Counted from the first letter of the stretch, positions 1-9,160 are shown. The stretch is 64,000 nt of DNA from an uncultured Bacteroides sp. (GCF_905207245.1 NZ_CAJLKP010000009.1:48494-112493), one strand, 5' to 3'. Translations and numbers: made by a program. Notes: generated from the sequence alone by a model not told the origin.

Positions 1-177
1 ACTATCCTGGGTCTGATACCGCTGGCATTCGCCACGGGCGAAGGTTGCAACCAGCGCATTGCCATGGGTACGGCCGTAGTGGGTGGTATGTTGGTATCCA
101 CATTCCTGACCATGTATATCGTACCTGCCATATACAGTTACGTATCTACTAACCGAAGTAAGTTAAAGAAATCATGA
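1..177 (+). CDS. RND-family efflux transporter, C-terminal end (partial)
   Basis: Frame 1 is open from the window edge to a TGA at 175-177 and encodes the last 58 residues of a protein. It reads as the final transmembrane segment of an AcrB/HAE1-type RND pump: GCNQRIAMGTAVVGGM followed by a hydrophobic helix and a short basic tail. Such pumps sit in the inner membrane and drive drug or metabolite export through a periplasmic adaptor and an outer-membrane channel. The stop overlaps the start of the next gene (TolC-like) by 4 bases in an ATGA arrangement, so the two are translationally coupled in one operon. The substrate cannot be inferred. Confidence 0.8.
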   Translation, partial: TILGLIPLAFATGEGCNQRIAMGTAVVGGMLVSTFLTMYIVPAIYSYVSTNRSKLKKS

Positions 178-1499
178 AACGTATCATTTTACTCCTCATA
201 ATAACCGGTTGCGCCTCGCTTGCCTTGCAGGCACAGGCACCCAAATCCTATACACTGAAGTCGTGCCTGGAATACGGACTACAGAATAATTACTCGCTAC
301 GCATCACCCGCAATGAAGAGCAAGTCACCAAGAACAATGCCACACTGGGCAATGCGGGCTACCTGCCTACTGTCGACCTCTCGGCAAGTTATAAAGGAAC
401 CGTAGATAACACCGACAGCAAAGTGCGCGCCACCGGAGAACACCTCAAAGAGAACGGTGTCTTCGACCAGGCCATGAACGTGGGACTGAATCTGAACTGG
501 ACCATCTTCGACGGTTTTAACATTACTGCCAACTACCAGAAACTGAAAGAACTGGAACGGCAAGGCGAAACAGATACCCGCATCGCCGTAGAAGACCTGA
601 TAGCCAACATTGCAGCGGAATATTATAACTACGTGCAGCATAAAATCCGTTTGAACAATTTCCGTTATGCCGTATCCCTTTCCAAAGAACGCCTGCGCAT
701 CGTGGAAGAGCGTTATCACATCGGTAACTTCTCCCGCTTGGACTATCAGCAGGCAAAGGTAGACTTCAATGCCGACAGTGCGCAATACATGAAGCAGCAG
801 GAACTTCTGCATACCTCCCGCATCCAGTTGAACGAACTGATGGCGAACGAAGATGTAGACCAGCCTATCATCATTCAAGACAGTCTGATTGATGCAGACG
901 GCGGTCTGAACTTCGAGGAACTGTGGAACGCCACCTTGCAAACCAACGCTTCCTTATTGAGAGCCCACCAGAACAATACCCTTGCCCAATTGGATTACAA
1001 AAAAGTTTGTTCGCGCGACTATCCTTATCTGAAGATGAGCGGTGGTTATGGCTACACCTTCAATAAGTATGACATTGCCACCAATATCCAGCGAGGAAAT
1101 CTCGGAGCTAACTTTGGTTTAACCATCGGATTCAACTTGTTCGATGGAAACCGACGCCGCGAACGAAACAACGCCCGGATTGCCATTCAAAATGCCCGTT
1201 TGGAACGTGAACAACTGGAACAGGCATTGCGTGCCGACCTGAGTAACTTATGGCAGGCTTATCAAAACAACCTCCAGATGCTAAATCTGGAACGCCAGAA
1301 CCTTATAGCCGCCAAAGAGAACCATGAGATTGCCATGGAACGCTATATGCTGGGAAACCTTTCCGGTATTGAAATGCGCGAAGCACAAAAGAGCCTCCTG
1401 GATGCAGAAGAAAGAATCCTTTCTGCGGAGTATAACACAAAGTTATGTGAAATCTCTTTATTGCAAATCAGTGGAAAAGTAACAAAATACCTGGAATAA
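174..1499 (+). CDS. TolC-family outer-membrane efflux channel
   Basis: A 441-residue protein with a signal peptide (MKRIILLLIITGCASLALQAQ) and two long helical repeats typical of outer-membrane efflux proteins. It contains the usual LTLxxCLEYGLQNNYSL-like start of the mature protein, NLNWTIFDGFN near residue 107 and the equivalent GFNLFDGNRRRERNNA near residue 322. These are the paired beta-strand/helix elements that form the TolC trimer barrel and tunnel. The length is normal for the family. It overlaps the preceding RND pump gene by 4 bases, so it is the exit duct of that tripartite pump. The adaptor gene is presumably upstream, outside the window. Confidence 0.9.
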   Translation: MKRIILLLIITGCASLALQAQAPKSYTLKSCLEYGLQNNYSLRITRNEEQVTKNNATLGNAGYLPTVDLSASYKGTVDNTDSKVRATGEHLKENGVFDQAMNVGLNLNWTIFDGFNITANYQKLKELERQGETDTRIAVEDLIANIAAEYYNYVQHKIRLNNFRYAVSLSKERLRIVEERYHIGNFSRLDYQQAKVDFNADSAQYMKQQELLHTSRIQLNELMANEDVDQPIIIQDSLIDADGGLNFEELWNATLQTNASLLRAHQNNTLAQLDYKKVCSRDYPYLKMSGGYGYTFNKYDIATNIQRGNLGANFGLTIGFNLFDGNRRRERNNARIAIQNARLEREQLEQALRADLSNLWQAYQNNLQMLNLERQNLIAAKENHEIAMERYMLGNLSGIEMREAQKSLLDAEERILSAEYNTKLCEISLLQISGKVTKYLE

Positions 1500-1534
1500 A
1501 ACAATTATTCCCCATCAGACGAATACTTTTCCCC

Positions 1535-1542
1535 TACTTTTG
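1535..1542 (+). promoter_or_regulatory. -7 promoter element for the pectate lyase gene
   Basis: TACTTTTG matches the Bacteroides -7 consensus TAnnTTTG and lies 31 bases before the ATG at 1573. No clear -33 TTTG is visible at the right spacing, so this is a probable rather than certain promoter. Confidence 0.5.
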
Positions 1543-1572
1543 TGGTCATAGAACTATAAAAAAACAACGACC

Positions 1573-2667
1573 ATGAAAAAGATTTGTCTATGTTGCCTGG
1601 CTTTGTTATACCTGACAACTGTATTTGCACAAGAAAACGTAAACTACAAAGAGAAGAAGCCCTATAAGACTTGGGTAAAAATGGCACCTAAGTTGGACGA
1701 CGAATTCTTTAAAACTGCTGAAGCCATCCGCATTGGTGACAATGTATTGCTTTATCAACAGACCACCGGCGGTTGGCCCAAAAATATCTACATGCCTGCC
1801 GAATTGACAGAACAAGAACGTGAAGACGTACTTGCTTCTAAAGACGATGTAAACGAAAGTACGATAGATAACGATGCAACCAGCACGGAAATCGAATATC
1901 TTTCCCGCTTGTATCTGGCCACTAATACCGGAAAGTATAAAAATGCCGCTTTAGATGGTATCCGATATATTCTCAAAGCCCAATATCCCAATGGTGGCTG
2001 GCCGCAATTCTGGCCTCGTCCCAAAGGCTATTATACTCATATCACTTACAATGACAATGCAATGGTGAACGTTATGGAACTACTGCGCCAAGTATATGAA
2101 AAGAAAGCGCCCTACACCTACGTTCCCGACAGCATTTGTGACCGTGCACGCGCCGCTTTCGACAAAGGCGTGGAATGCATTCTTAAAACCCAGGTTGTCA
2201 TAAACGGTAAGCCGACTGTCTGGTGCGCACAGCATGATGAACATACCCTTGCCCCTGCCAAAGCGCGTGCCTACGAACTTCCCTCACTGAGTGGTGCCGA
2301 ATCGGACAACATCGTCATCCTGTTAATGTCTCTGCCTAATCCTTCAAAAGAGGTTATTGCGTGTATAGAGAACGCAATCGAATGGTTCAAAGCATCAAAG
2401 ATTGAAGGGATGAAGAAAGAGTTCTTCACGAATGATGAAGGCAAGAAAGACTTCCGTATGGTTTCATGCACGGATTGCCCTCCCCTGTGGGCACGCTTCT
2501 ATACTTTAGAAGATAACCGTCCGTTCGTTAGCGACCGTGATGGGGTGAAGAAGTTCGATATTTCTGAAATCGGATATGAACGCCGCAACGGGTACAGTTG
2601 GTATAACAGTGACGGGCTGAAGGTATTAAAGAAATACGAGCAGTGGAAAAAGAAACACAATAAATAA
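1573..2667 (+). CDS. pelA: Secreted pectate lyase, PelA/PL10 type
   Basis: A 364-residue protein with a signal peptide (MKKICLCCLALLYLTTVFAQ). The body shows the PL10 pattern: TTGGWPKNIYMP near residue 66, STIDNDATSTEIEYLSRLY near 97, NGGWPQFWP near 140, YTHITYNDNAMVNVMELL near 154 and YERRNGYSWYNSDG near 336. PL10 enzymes cleave polygalacturonate by beta-elimination and use an arginine as catalytic base, but which arginine does so here was not worked out. The length fits a single catalytic domain with no carbohydrate-binding module. It is a one-gene unit with its own promoter and a strong terminator, not in a polysaccharide utilisation cluster. The signal peptide lacks a lipobox, so it is probably periplasmic. 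Confidence 0.85.
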   Translation: MKKICLCCLALLYLTTVFAQENVNYKEKKPYKTWVKMAPKLDDEFFKTAEAIRIGDNVLLYQQTTGGWPKNIYMPAELTEQEREDVLASKDDVNESTIDNDATSTEIEYLSRLYLATNTGKYKNAALDGIRYILKAQYPNGGWPQFWPRPKGYYTHITYNDNAMVNVMELLRQVYEKKAPYTYVPDSICDRARAAFDKGVECILKTQVVINGKPTVWCAQHDEHTLAPAKARAYELPSLSGAESDNIVILLMSLPNPSKEVIACIENAIEWFKASKIEGMKKEFFTNDEGKKDFRMVSCTDCPPLWARFYTLEDNRPFVSDRDGVKKFDISEIGYERRNGYSWYNSDGLKVLKKYEQWKKKHNK

Positions 2668-2674
2668 TAGTTTC

Positions 2675-2704
2675 GGGGCAGCATACACTGCCCCTTTTTT
2701 TTTA
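2675..2704 (+). terminator. Rho-independent terminator after pectate lyase
   Basis: A perfect 7-bp stem GGGGCAG/CTGCCCC with a 6-base loop is followed by ten T residues. It ends the pectate lyase transcript and lies against the end of the convergent acyltransferase gene. Confidence 0.85.
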
Positions 2705-2706
2705 TC

Positions 2707-3870
2707 CTATCCCAATATCCATTTCGTCTTCTTTCCGAAACAACGGTACGCCATTGCCACCAGAAGCCATGAAACGCCGAATGCCAACACTGCGGCGGCA
2801 GGTATCTGCAAATACAACGGAACGCCTGCTACCCGCATCAACACTACTGCCGGACCCGTAAAAAAGTAGTGTATCATATAGATTCCAAAGCCGCAAAGCG
2901 TCAGGTTGGACAATGCTTTTATCACCCGCTCCGAACGGACGTTTACCCTCTTGGCCCACATAAACACCGGAATAGTCATCATCACCACGTTTAATGAACA
3001 GTAAGTGAAGAACAATTCCAACATCTCATCCGTCAAGTCCGGCAATGCCGTCATGTGGCGGAAACCAAAGAAAGTCACTACATATCCCACCACAAACATA
3101 GGAATACCTATCAGTACAGACTGGCGCCGTGTCCAGTCATGGTTTCTCAGGTAGTGCCCCAAAAGCAGATAACCATTGAAACCTGCGAAATAGTAAAGCA
3201 TGCCAAACGAGTTCCATGAGCAAGTGCCCCATAAGTATTTTGACACGAACTCACTATAATAAGGTATGAGCAACGTCACTCCCCATGCCACCAAGAACCA
3301 AAGTTTAGCACGTTCCGATGCCTTCTCCACCCAGGCGGAGAATATTGGCAGATAAAGATAAAGTCCTATCAAAAGATAGATGTACCACATGTGCACGTCG
3401 AGAAGAGAGAAATTAAAAGGCAACTCTGCAATATATCCCATGCTCACAGTAAGCGACTGGCGCATCACCTCTTCCCCCGAATACGGAAAGAAGTCGAGAA
3501 TCACCCTTGGTTCCACTCCCAACAGCCCTGTAATCCACGGGAAAAGATTATAAATCACCGACCAGATAAGGAATGGAAAGAGTACCCGTGGAATACGCTT
3601 TTTATAGAATACGCCCACATCGCCACGCACCGGAAGCAACAACGCTCCTGTTATCATCACAAAAAGAGGCACACACGGACGCAACACCGCTCCATAAATG
3701 GCCCCCCAGAATTTTATATCTGCAATGTTGGGAGCCGTTCCCGGATAGAAGTTGAAGGGGTCTGTGCAATGGCAACAAACAACGGTAAACATAGCTATCA
3801 GTCGCACGACATCCAGCCAGACAACACGGGAATCCACTTTCGGAGAGAGGTGAGGAGCAGTCATTTCCAT
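2707..3870 (-). CDS. Membrane acyltransferase, acyltransferase-3 family
   Basis: A polytopic membrane protein of 388 residues when started at the ATG at 3870 (MEMTAPHLSPKVDSR). The family signature RVVWLDVVRLIAMFTVVCCHC follows at once: a conserved aspartate/arginine and histidine in the first helix, then about ten hydrophobic segments. Members move acetyl or other acyl groups onto surface polysaccharides, lipids or antibiotics. The open frame continues 44 codons further upstream, but that stretch runs through a 22-bp repeat cluster (3929-3972) and is rejected as coding. An ATG two codons later (3864) is an equally possible start. The acceptor cannot be told, as no glycan biosynthesis genes are nearby. 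Confidence 0.8.
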   Translation of the reverse strand: MEMTAPHLSPKVDSRVVWLDVVRLIAMFTVVCCHCTDPFNFYPGTAPNIADIKFWGAIYGAVLRPCVPLFVMITGALLLPVRGDVGVFYKKRIPRVLFPFLIWSVIYNLFPWITGLLGVEPRVILDFFPYSGEEVMRQSLTVSMGYIAELPFNFSLLDVHMWYIYLLIGLYLYLPIFSAWVEKASERAKLWFLVAWGVTLLIPYYSEFVSKYLWGTCSWNSFGMLYYFAGFNGYLLLGHYLRNHDWTRRQSVLIGIPMFVVGYVVTFFGFRHMTALPDLTDEMLELFFTYCSLNVVMMTIPVFMWAKRVNVRSERVIKALSNLTLCGFGIYMIHYFFTGPAVVLMRVAGVPLYLQIPAAAVLAFGVSWLLVAMAYRCFGKKTKWILG

Positions 3871-3928
3871 AATATAAATAAGATTAATAGGATTTTCAAA
3901 GGTGTAAAGATAAGACAATCTCTGTTTA

Positions 3929-3972
3929 TTCTCATAACGGTGAGAATCTTTTCTCACTATGATGAGAATAAA
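3929..3972. repeat. 22-bp-period repeat cluster A (two TTCTCA palindromes)
   Basis: Two tandem 22-bp units, 3929-3950 and 3951-3972, each carry the palindrome TTCTCA-N6-TGAGAA followed by a 4-base spacer. The N6 centres differ (TAACGG, CTATGA) while the arms are constant. The same motif occurs in three units at 55495-55560. The cluster lies between the fumarase stop and the acyltransferase start. Confidence 0.8.
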
Positions 3973-4044
3973 CAAAGAAAACTGCCCCAAAGAAGTAATC
4001 AACCTCTTGAGACAGCTTTCGATTAATCTATAGAAAAACGTTTC

Positions 4045-5685
4045 TTACTTACTGCAATTCCACGGTTTCAGTTGCTTGAAGAAGTCATTGCCCTTATCAT
4101 CTACCAGGATGAATGCAGGGAAGTCTTCCACTTCAATCTTCCAGATGGCTTCCATGCCGAGTTCCGGATACTCTACGCATTCGATGCTCTTGATATTGTT
4201 CTGCGCCAGAATAGCAGCAGGACCACCGATAGAGCCAAGATAGAAACCACCGTACTTCTTGCAGGCGTCTGTCACCTGTTGGCTACGGTTACCCTTGGCA
4301 AGCATAACCATGCTGCCGCCATGGCTTTGGAACAATTCTACATACGAGTCCATACGTCCTGCAGTAGTGGGGCCCATAGAGCCGCAAGCCATTCCGGTAG
4401 GAGTTTTGGCAGGGCCGGCATAGTAAATGGGATGGTCTTTGATATATTGCGGCAAGTCTTCACCACGGTCCAGACGTTCTTTCAGCTTGGCATGTGCGAT
4501 GTCGCGACCTACGATGATCGTACCATTCAGTGACAGGCGGGTAGCTACCGGATATTTAGTCAACTCTTTCAGAATGTCTGACATCGGCTGGTTCAGGTCA
4601 ATCTTCACTACGGCACCCTCGCCTGCATGACGCATTTCTTCCGGAATCAGTTCCCCCGGATTGCTGTCCAGTTTTTCAATCCAGATACCTTCTTTATTAA
4701 TCTTACACTTAATATTACGGTCGGCAGAGCAAGAAACGCCCAAACCTACCGGACAGGAAGCACCGTGACGGGGCAGACGGATGATGCGTACATCGTGAGC
4801 GAGGTATTTACCACCGAACTGTGCACCAAGACCAATCTTATGAGCTTCTGCCAATACCTCTTTCTCAAGTTCTACATCGCGGAATGCGCGACCGTATTCA
4901 TTACCCGTAGTGGGCAATTCATCGTAGTAGTGAGTGGAAGCCAACTTCACAGTCAGCAGGTTCTTCTCAGCAGAAGTACCGCCGATAACGAAAGCGATGT
5001 GATAAGGGGGACAAGCAGCCGTACCCAGTGTCTTCATCTTCTCTACAAGAAAAGGAACCAGTGTCCCGGGGTTCAGGATGGCCTTTGTCTCCTGATACAG
5101 GTAAGTTTTATTAGCCGAACCACCACCTTTGGTTACGCAGAGAAATTTGTATTCCATGCCTTCGGTGGCTTCAATATCAATTTGTGCGGGAAGGTTACAC
5201 TTTGTGTTCACCTCGTCGTACATATTAAGCGGAGCATTCTGAGAGTAACGCAGGTTTTCTTCGGTATATGTTTTGTAGACACCCAGTGAAAGGGCTTCTT
5301 CATCACAGTAGCCCGTCCATACTTGTTGCCCCTTTTCACCATGAACGATAGCCGTACCGGTATCCTGACAGAAAGGAAGTATGCCTTTTGAAGCTACTTC
5401 CGCATTACGCAGGAAGGTAATCGCTACATATTTATCGTTATCACTTGCTTCAGGGTCGCTCAATATCTTAGCAACTTGCTCATTGTGCGAACGGCGCAAC
5501 ATAAATGACACATCGCGGAAAGCTGTGTTAGCCATTGCCGTAAGACCTTCTTTTTCAATCTTCAGCATTGGTTTTCCTTCAAACTCGCTTACAGACACAT
5601 AGTCTTTTGTAAGCAGATAATACTCAGTCTTGTCTTCCCCATGCTCAAACATAGGTTGATAGTGGAACGGAGGTGTTGTTGCCAT
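4045..5685 (-). CDS. Fumarate hydratase, class I (iron-sulfur)
   Basis: A 546-residue class I fumarase that interconverts fumarate and malate in the cytoplasm, used by Bacteroides in the reductive branch to succinate and propionate. The three cysteines that hold the oxygen-sensitive 4Fe-4S cluster are visible at residues 106 (ILPFCQDTGTA), 225 (GTAACPPYH) and 319 (GVSCSADRN), at the positions expected for FumA-type enzymes. The C-terminal half carries the beta domain, with PTTAGRMDSYVELFQ and KGNRSQQV. The length matches the single-chain form, with alpha and beta parts fused. It is a single-gene unit with a promoter just upstream. Confidence 0.95.
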   Translation of the reverse strand: MATTPPFHYQPMFEHGEDKTEYYLLTKDYVSVSEFEGKPMLKIEKEGLTAMANTAFRDVSFMLRRSHNEQVAKILSDPEASDNDKYVAITFLRNAEVASKGILPFCQDTGTAIVHGEKGQQVWTGYCDEEALSLGVYKTYTEENLRYSQNAPLNMYDEVNTKCNLPAQIDIEATEGMEYKFLCVTKGGGSANKTYLYQETKAILNPGTLVPFLVEKMKTLGTAACPPYHIAFVIGGTSAEKNLLTVKLASTHYYDELPTTGNEYGRAFRDVELEKEVLAEAHKIGLGAQFGGKYLAHDVRIIRLPRHGASCPVGLGVSCSADRNIKCKINKEGIWIEKLDSNPGELIPEEMRHAGEGAVVKIDLNQPMSDILKELTKYPVATRLSLNGTIIVGRDIAHAKLKERLDRGEDLPQYIKDHPIYYAGPAKTPTGMACGSMGPTTAGRMDSYVELFQSHGGSMVMLAKGNRSQQVTDACKKYGGFYLGSIGGPAAILAQNNIKSIECVEYPELGMEAIWKIEVEDFPAFILVDDKGNDFFKQLKPWNCSK

Positions 5686-5719
5686 AATTACTCGAATATT
5701 AAATTAATGAATTGTAGAG

Positions 5720-5727
5720 CAAAGGTA
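5720..5727 (-). promoter_or_regulatory. -7 promoter element for fumarase
   Basis: On the minus strand this reads TACCTTTG, matching TAnnTTTG, 35 bases before the fumarase ATG. No convincing -33 element is seen. Confidence 0.5.
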
Positions 5728-5754
5728 AGAACTATTATTGAAATATTTCTTTAA

Positions 5755-7752
5755 TTAGAGTGAAAATGATGCCACCCTTTGCATACGGCCTATCAATTCA
5801 TCGCCCAGCGCTGTCTTATCTTCAATATGTTTCAGCACTGCCATAACAAACGGATTGCTCTCGAAATCTCCACGCACTTGTTCGAAGTCCATTTCTTTCT
5901 CCGCACGCGAACCATCGGCACCGAAGCCGGTCATGGAAGCCAGCGAGAATTCTTTTTTGGCATCATTGTACACCATACGGTCCAACCCCACTACAGCTTC
6001 TTTCCACTTCTCTACTATGCGGATGATATCTCCTGTAGTTATATTCTCAGGCTTGATTCCGTAGAATTCTTCCAACTTCTCATAAGCCCACGTCCACTCG
6101 TAAGTGTAGTAGTTCTGGTGCATTTTCTCAAACTCCGCATTGATATACTTCAGGCGGTCTACTTTGCCGCACTCTATATCATTAATCAACGCATCTATTT
6201 CACTCTTCGGAGCTATCAGGCCGGAAATGTCCACCCACTCACCGCTACCTATCGGAGTTTCGGGTTTCAAGCGGTCACGTATTTCTTCATTGCTCTTGAA
6301 GTCTATGCCTTCCAGACGTTTTATGACGGAGTTACCAAGGAATTTATGAATAGCTATCTCATAGAACTGAATACCTTTCACCAAAGCAGAGTTGCGTATT
6401 TTTGCACTATGGAAGGAGTAGATATCGGAAAGCTCCCCCGAAGCATGGCGCAGGTTCTGCAACGTTTCCCGCCCCTTGAACATCTTCTGAACGGTGTAAG
6501 GGCTGAGCAGATTATAATTAATAAAATCCAGTTTATTCGTATCCGTACGCTTGTCACGTTTCGGCCACTTCTGTGCATCACGGATGGTTCCTACACTGCG
6601 CAGGTTGACGCCCGGCACAAGATAAGTGGTATTGTTCTGTTCTATCAAATAAGAGAAAGGCAGGTTGGATGTATCGGAATGATTAACGTGGCGTCCCATT
6701 ACCAGAGAGAAAGCACCTACACGGGCGGGCCACAGGATGTAAGAGTCGGAAGTAGTCTTGGCACCACGCTCCAGCGTTCCCTGATGAATCGGCCCTAACT
6801 TATACATATGATTACTCTGGTTGGACCCCGAACCGGCATTCATGAATGAGAACATACCTGCAATCAGCAAAGTAGATTTATGGTGTGTCACCGTGAATGG
6901 TCCGGCAAAAATGGCACAGGCTTCACCATTCTCTCCCTGGCAATTACTGAAGAAAAGCGATTCTGATGCCGAATAATTGTGCCCCAGGCGACAAGCCTGC
7001 CCCACAAAACAGCGGCTCAACATGGCGCCGTCGTCTATATGCGAACCGGAAGAAATGATAAAGTCGTCGCAAATAACTCCATGACCGATATGCACCGGTG
7101 CTTCTTCATTGCTGTTGACACTACCATTAAAGAGACGGCATGTTCCGCAAATGCGGCAATAATCTCCGATACGCACATTCTTGATAGAACCCGTATTGAG
7201 TATCATCACGTGATTGCCGATAGTGCCCACCGCAGAAGCATGCTTATTGGAGTAAAAGTCAGTGATGGCTTTCATCCGGCAAATCAATTCCGGACGGTGA
7301 CGGTAAAGGGCCAGGATATAAGCCTGATGTGCAGAAAGCTTATCATTGATAAGCACTTCACGTCCACCGGTTTCATTCAGCACAGACACCTCTACCCCAT
7401 TACCGAATTTACTCAGCCCGTCTACCAGGATAATGTCTACATTCTCAATGAATGTATCATGCCCGATTTCATAATTAGCAATATAATTCTGGATATTCTC
7501 TATGCAGCAATTGTCCCCCACCGTAACATTGTGGAGCGTTACATGGCGCAAACCGGAATGTTTCTTAATCCCTCCCGGCAATGTAAATTCTGATTGAAAC
7601 ACGCCCAAACGTACACTTCCTGAGAAGCGGGTGTGATGCACAAATTCGGTAGCAAAGTTTTCCGCTACCGTTACTTTCCCCCAATCATCCGCCAGACACG
7701 ACTGGCTTTTCAACCGAAGTACTTCATCTTCAGTTAAACGTCTGTAGTTCAT
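5755..7752 (-). CDS. DUF4954 family protein
   Basis: A 665-residue cytoplasmic protein, recognised as DUF4954, a large family found mainly in Bacteroidetes. The chosen start is the ATG at 7752 (MNYRRLTEDEVLRLKSQ); the open frame runs 28 codons further but through an inverted-repeat region. The first 400 residues contain irregular hexapeptide-like repeats rich in I/V-G-x-x-C/V steps (VGDNCCIENIQNY, IGHDTFIENVDII, IGDYCRICGTCRL, IGHGVICDDFIISSGSHIDDGAMLSRCFVGQACRLG). These suggest a left-handed beta-helix like that of sugar-nucleotide acyl- or nucleotidyltransferases. The C-terminal 200 residues are helical. There is no signal peptide. The reaction is unknown, so the link to nucleotide-sugar chemistry is only a guess from fold. 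Confidence 0.8.
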   Translation of the reverse strand: MNYRRLTEDEVLRLKSQSCLADDWGKVTVAENFATEFVHHTRFSGSVRLGVFQSEFTLPGGIKKHSGLRHVTLHNVTVGDNCCIENIQNYIANYEIGHDTFIENVDIILVDGLSKFGNGVEVSVLNETGGREVLINDKLSAHQAYILALYRHRPELICRMKAITDFYSNKHASAVGTIGNHVMILNTGSIKNVRIGDYCRICGTCRLFNGSVNSNEEAPVHIGHGVICDDFIISSGSHIDDGAMLSRCFVGQACRLGHNYSASESLFFSNCQGENGEACAIFAGPFTVTHHKSTLLIAGMFSFMNAGSGSNQSNHMYKLGPIHQGTLERGAKTTSDSYILWPARVGAFSLVMGRHVNHSDTSNLPFSYLIEQNNTTYLVPGVNLRSVGTIRDAQKWPKRDKRTDTNKLDFINYNLLSPYTVQKMFKGRETLQNLRHASGELSDIYSFHSAKIRNSALVKGIQFYEIAIHKFLGNSVIKRLEGIDFKSNEEIRDRLKPETPIGSGEWVDISGLIAPKSEIDALINDIECGKVDRLKYINAEFEKMHQNYYTYEWTWAYEKLEEFYGIKPENITTGDIIRIVEKWKEAVVGLDRMVYNDAKKEFSLASMTGFGADGSRAEKEMDFEQVRGDFESNPFVMAVLKHIEDKTALGDELIGRMQRVASFSL

Positions 7753-7767
7753 AACAATAAAATTAAG

Positions 7768-7851
7768 AATGATGAATGAAGAATGAAGAATTACCATGCA
7801 GCACAATAGTGTGCAGCCTGATTCTTCATTCATCATTCTTCATTCATCATT
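7768..7851. repeat. Long imperfect hairpin of direct and inverted GATGAATGAAGAAT repeats
   Basis: The left arm 7768-7784 is the exact reverse complement of 7835-7851 (17 bp). The right side holds the same 14-base word ATTCTTCATTCATC twice, at 7820-7833 and 7835-7848. A small inner hairpin, GCACA-ATAG-TGTGC, sits between the arms at about 7801-7814. The structure fills the gap between the hflX stop and the DUF4954 start, and may terminate or attenuate transcription between them. Confidence 0.7.
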
Positions 7852-7853
7852 GA

Positions 7854-9110
7854 TTACTCTTCTTCTTCGTAGGTCTGATAAAGAAAATCGTTATAAGGGT
7901 ACTTCTGTACATGCAACTCTTTCACACGTGCGTAAACCACACTCTTGAGTTCTTCTAAATTGATTTTTTCGCGAGCGGAAATAAAGAGGCAATTATCCTC
8001 CATCTTTGCCATCCATGTCTTCATCAGTTCCTCGAGTGTCAAGTTTTCCTTTGTTCTGGGGGTAAGGTCGTCAGACGCTTTCTCTACATAAGTATAAGCG
8101 TCTATTTTATTAAATACTAATATCATTGGTTTACCGGCCGCACCGATATCCGCCAATGTTTTATTGACTACTTCTATCTGTTCCTCAAAATCCGGATGCG
8201 AGATGTCCACAATGTGCAACAGTAAATCTGCTTCGCGCACCTCGTCCAATGTAGATTTAAAGGAGTCTACCAAATCTGTCGGCAACTTACGGATGAAACC
8301 AACCGTATCCGAAAGCAGGAATGGCAGGTTATCAATGATCACCTTGCGCACCGTAGTATCCAACGTTGCAAACAGCTTGTTTTCAGCAAATACTTCGCTC
8401 TTGGCAAGCAGATTCATCAAAGTGGATTTACCCACATTGGTATATCCCACTAATGCCGCACGGATCATACGTCCACGGTTCTTTCGTTGAGTTGACTTCT
8501 GTTTATCAATCTCTGCCAGGCGCTCTTTCAGCAATGACATACGGTTCAAGATGATACGACGGTCCATTTCCAACTGCGTTTCCCCCGGACCACGAAGTCC
8601 TACTGAACCTTTACCACCACCTGCGCCGGAACCACCACCCTGGCGTTCCAAGTGAGTCCACAAACGTTGCAGACGAGGGAGCATATACTTGTACTGTGCC
8701 AGCTCCACCTGAGTTTTCGCATTGGCAGTCTGTGCCCGCATGGCAAAAATATCGAGAATAAGCGAAGTGCGGTCCAATATCTTGATCTTCAACTCCGCTT
8801 CAATGTTACGTATCTGTTTTGCAGAAAGCTCATCGTCAAAAATCACCATACCGATTTCCCGTTCAGCTTCCTCCTCGTTCCGGATATATTCTTTAATTTC
8901 TTCCAGTTTACCTTTGCCGACGTAGGTCACGGAATGTGCCTGGTCCAACTTTTGAGTAAACCGTTTCACTACTTCCGCCCCGGCTGTCTCAGCCAAGAAT
9001 GCCAGTTCATCGAGGTATTCGTTCGTCTTGCGCTCATCCTGTGTTTTTGTGATAAGACCAACCAATACCGCCGTTTCTGCCTGTACTTCGGAGATTACAA
9101 ATTCTTTCAT
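7854..9110 (-). CDS. hflX: GTPase HflX
   Basis: A 418-residue ribosome-associated GTPase of the OBG-HflX family, which in other bacteria splits stalled or heat-damaged ribosomes. The N-terminal domain carries the VTYVGKGKLEEI motif near residue 61 and the conserved RGPGETQLEMDRR segment near 173. The GTPase core follows: G1 GYTNVGKS at 222-229, G3 DTVGF at 268-272 and G4 NKID at 334-337. The start MKEFVISEVQAETAVLVGL is the family's usual one. A promoter lies 42 bases upstream. It may read through the hairpin into DUF4954. Confidence 0.95.
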   Translation of the reverse strand: MKEFVISEVQAETAVLVGLITKTQDERKTNEYLDELAFLAETAGAEVVKRFTQKLDQAHSVTYVGKGKLEEIKEYIRNEEEAEREIGMVIFDDELSAKQIRNIEAELKIKILDRTSLILDIFAMRAQTANAKTQVELAQYKYMLPRLQRLWTHLERQGGGSGAGGGKGSVGLRGPGETQLEMDRRIILNRMSLLKERLAEIDKQKSTQRKNRGRMIRAALVGYTNVGKSTLMNLLAKSEVFAENKLFATLDTTVRKVIIDNLPFLLSDTVGFIRKLPTDLVDSFKSTLDEVREADLLLHIVDISHPDFEEQIEVVNKTLADIGAAGKPMILVFNKIDAYTYVEKASDDLTPRTKENLTLEELMKTWMAKMEDNCLFISAREKINLEELKSVVYARVKELHVQKYPYNDFLYQTYEEEE

Positions 9111-9151
9111 TTACTATACCTTAATTTATATATATGTACTATTAGCGGCGG

Positions 9152-9159
9152 CAAATATA
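9152..9159 (-). promoter_or_regulatory. -7 promoter element for hflX
   Basis: The minus strand reads TATATTTG, a good TAnnTTTG match, 41 bases before the hflX start. It abuts the stop codon of the upstream lipoprotein gene, so hflX has its own promoter. Confidence 0.55.
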
Positions 9160-9160
9160 A

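Noticed and set aside
3871..4002. 44-codon N-terminal extension of the acyltransferase
   Set aside because: It passes through the 22-bp repeats and precedes the family's conserved first helix; the ATG at 3870 is the natural start.
5779..6798. 339-codon open frame antisense to DUF4954 (and similar long antisense frames at 297-941, 3391-4026, 4627-5289 and 6979-7593)
   Set aside because: Each lies fully opposite a gene with clear family motifs, has no domain signature or promoter of its own, and arises from codon bias of the true gene.
7753..7836. 28-codon N-terminal extension of DUF4954
   Set aside because: It is encoded by the inverted-repeat region and has no similarity to the family start MNYRRLTEDEV.
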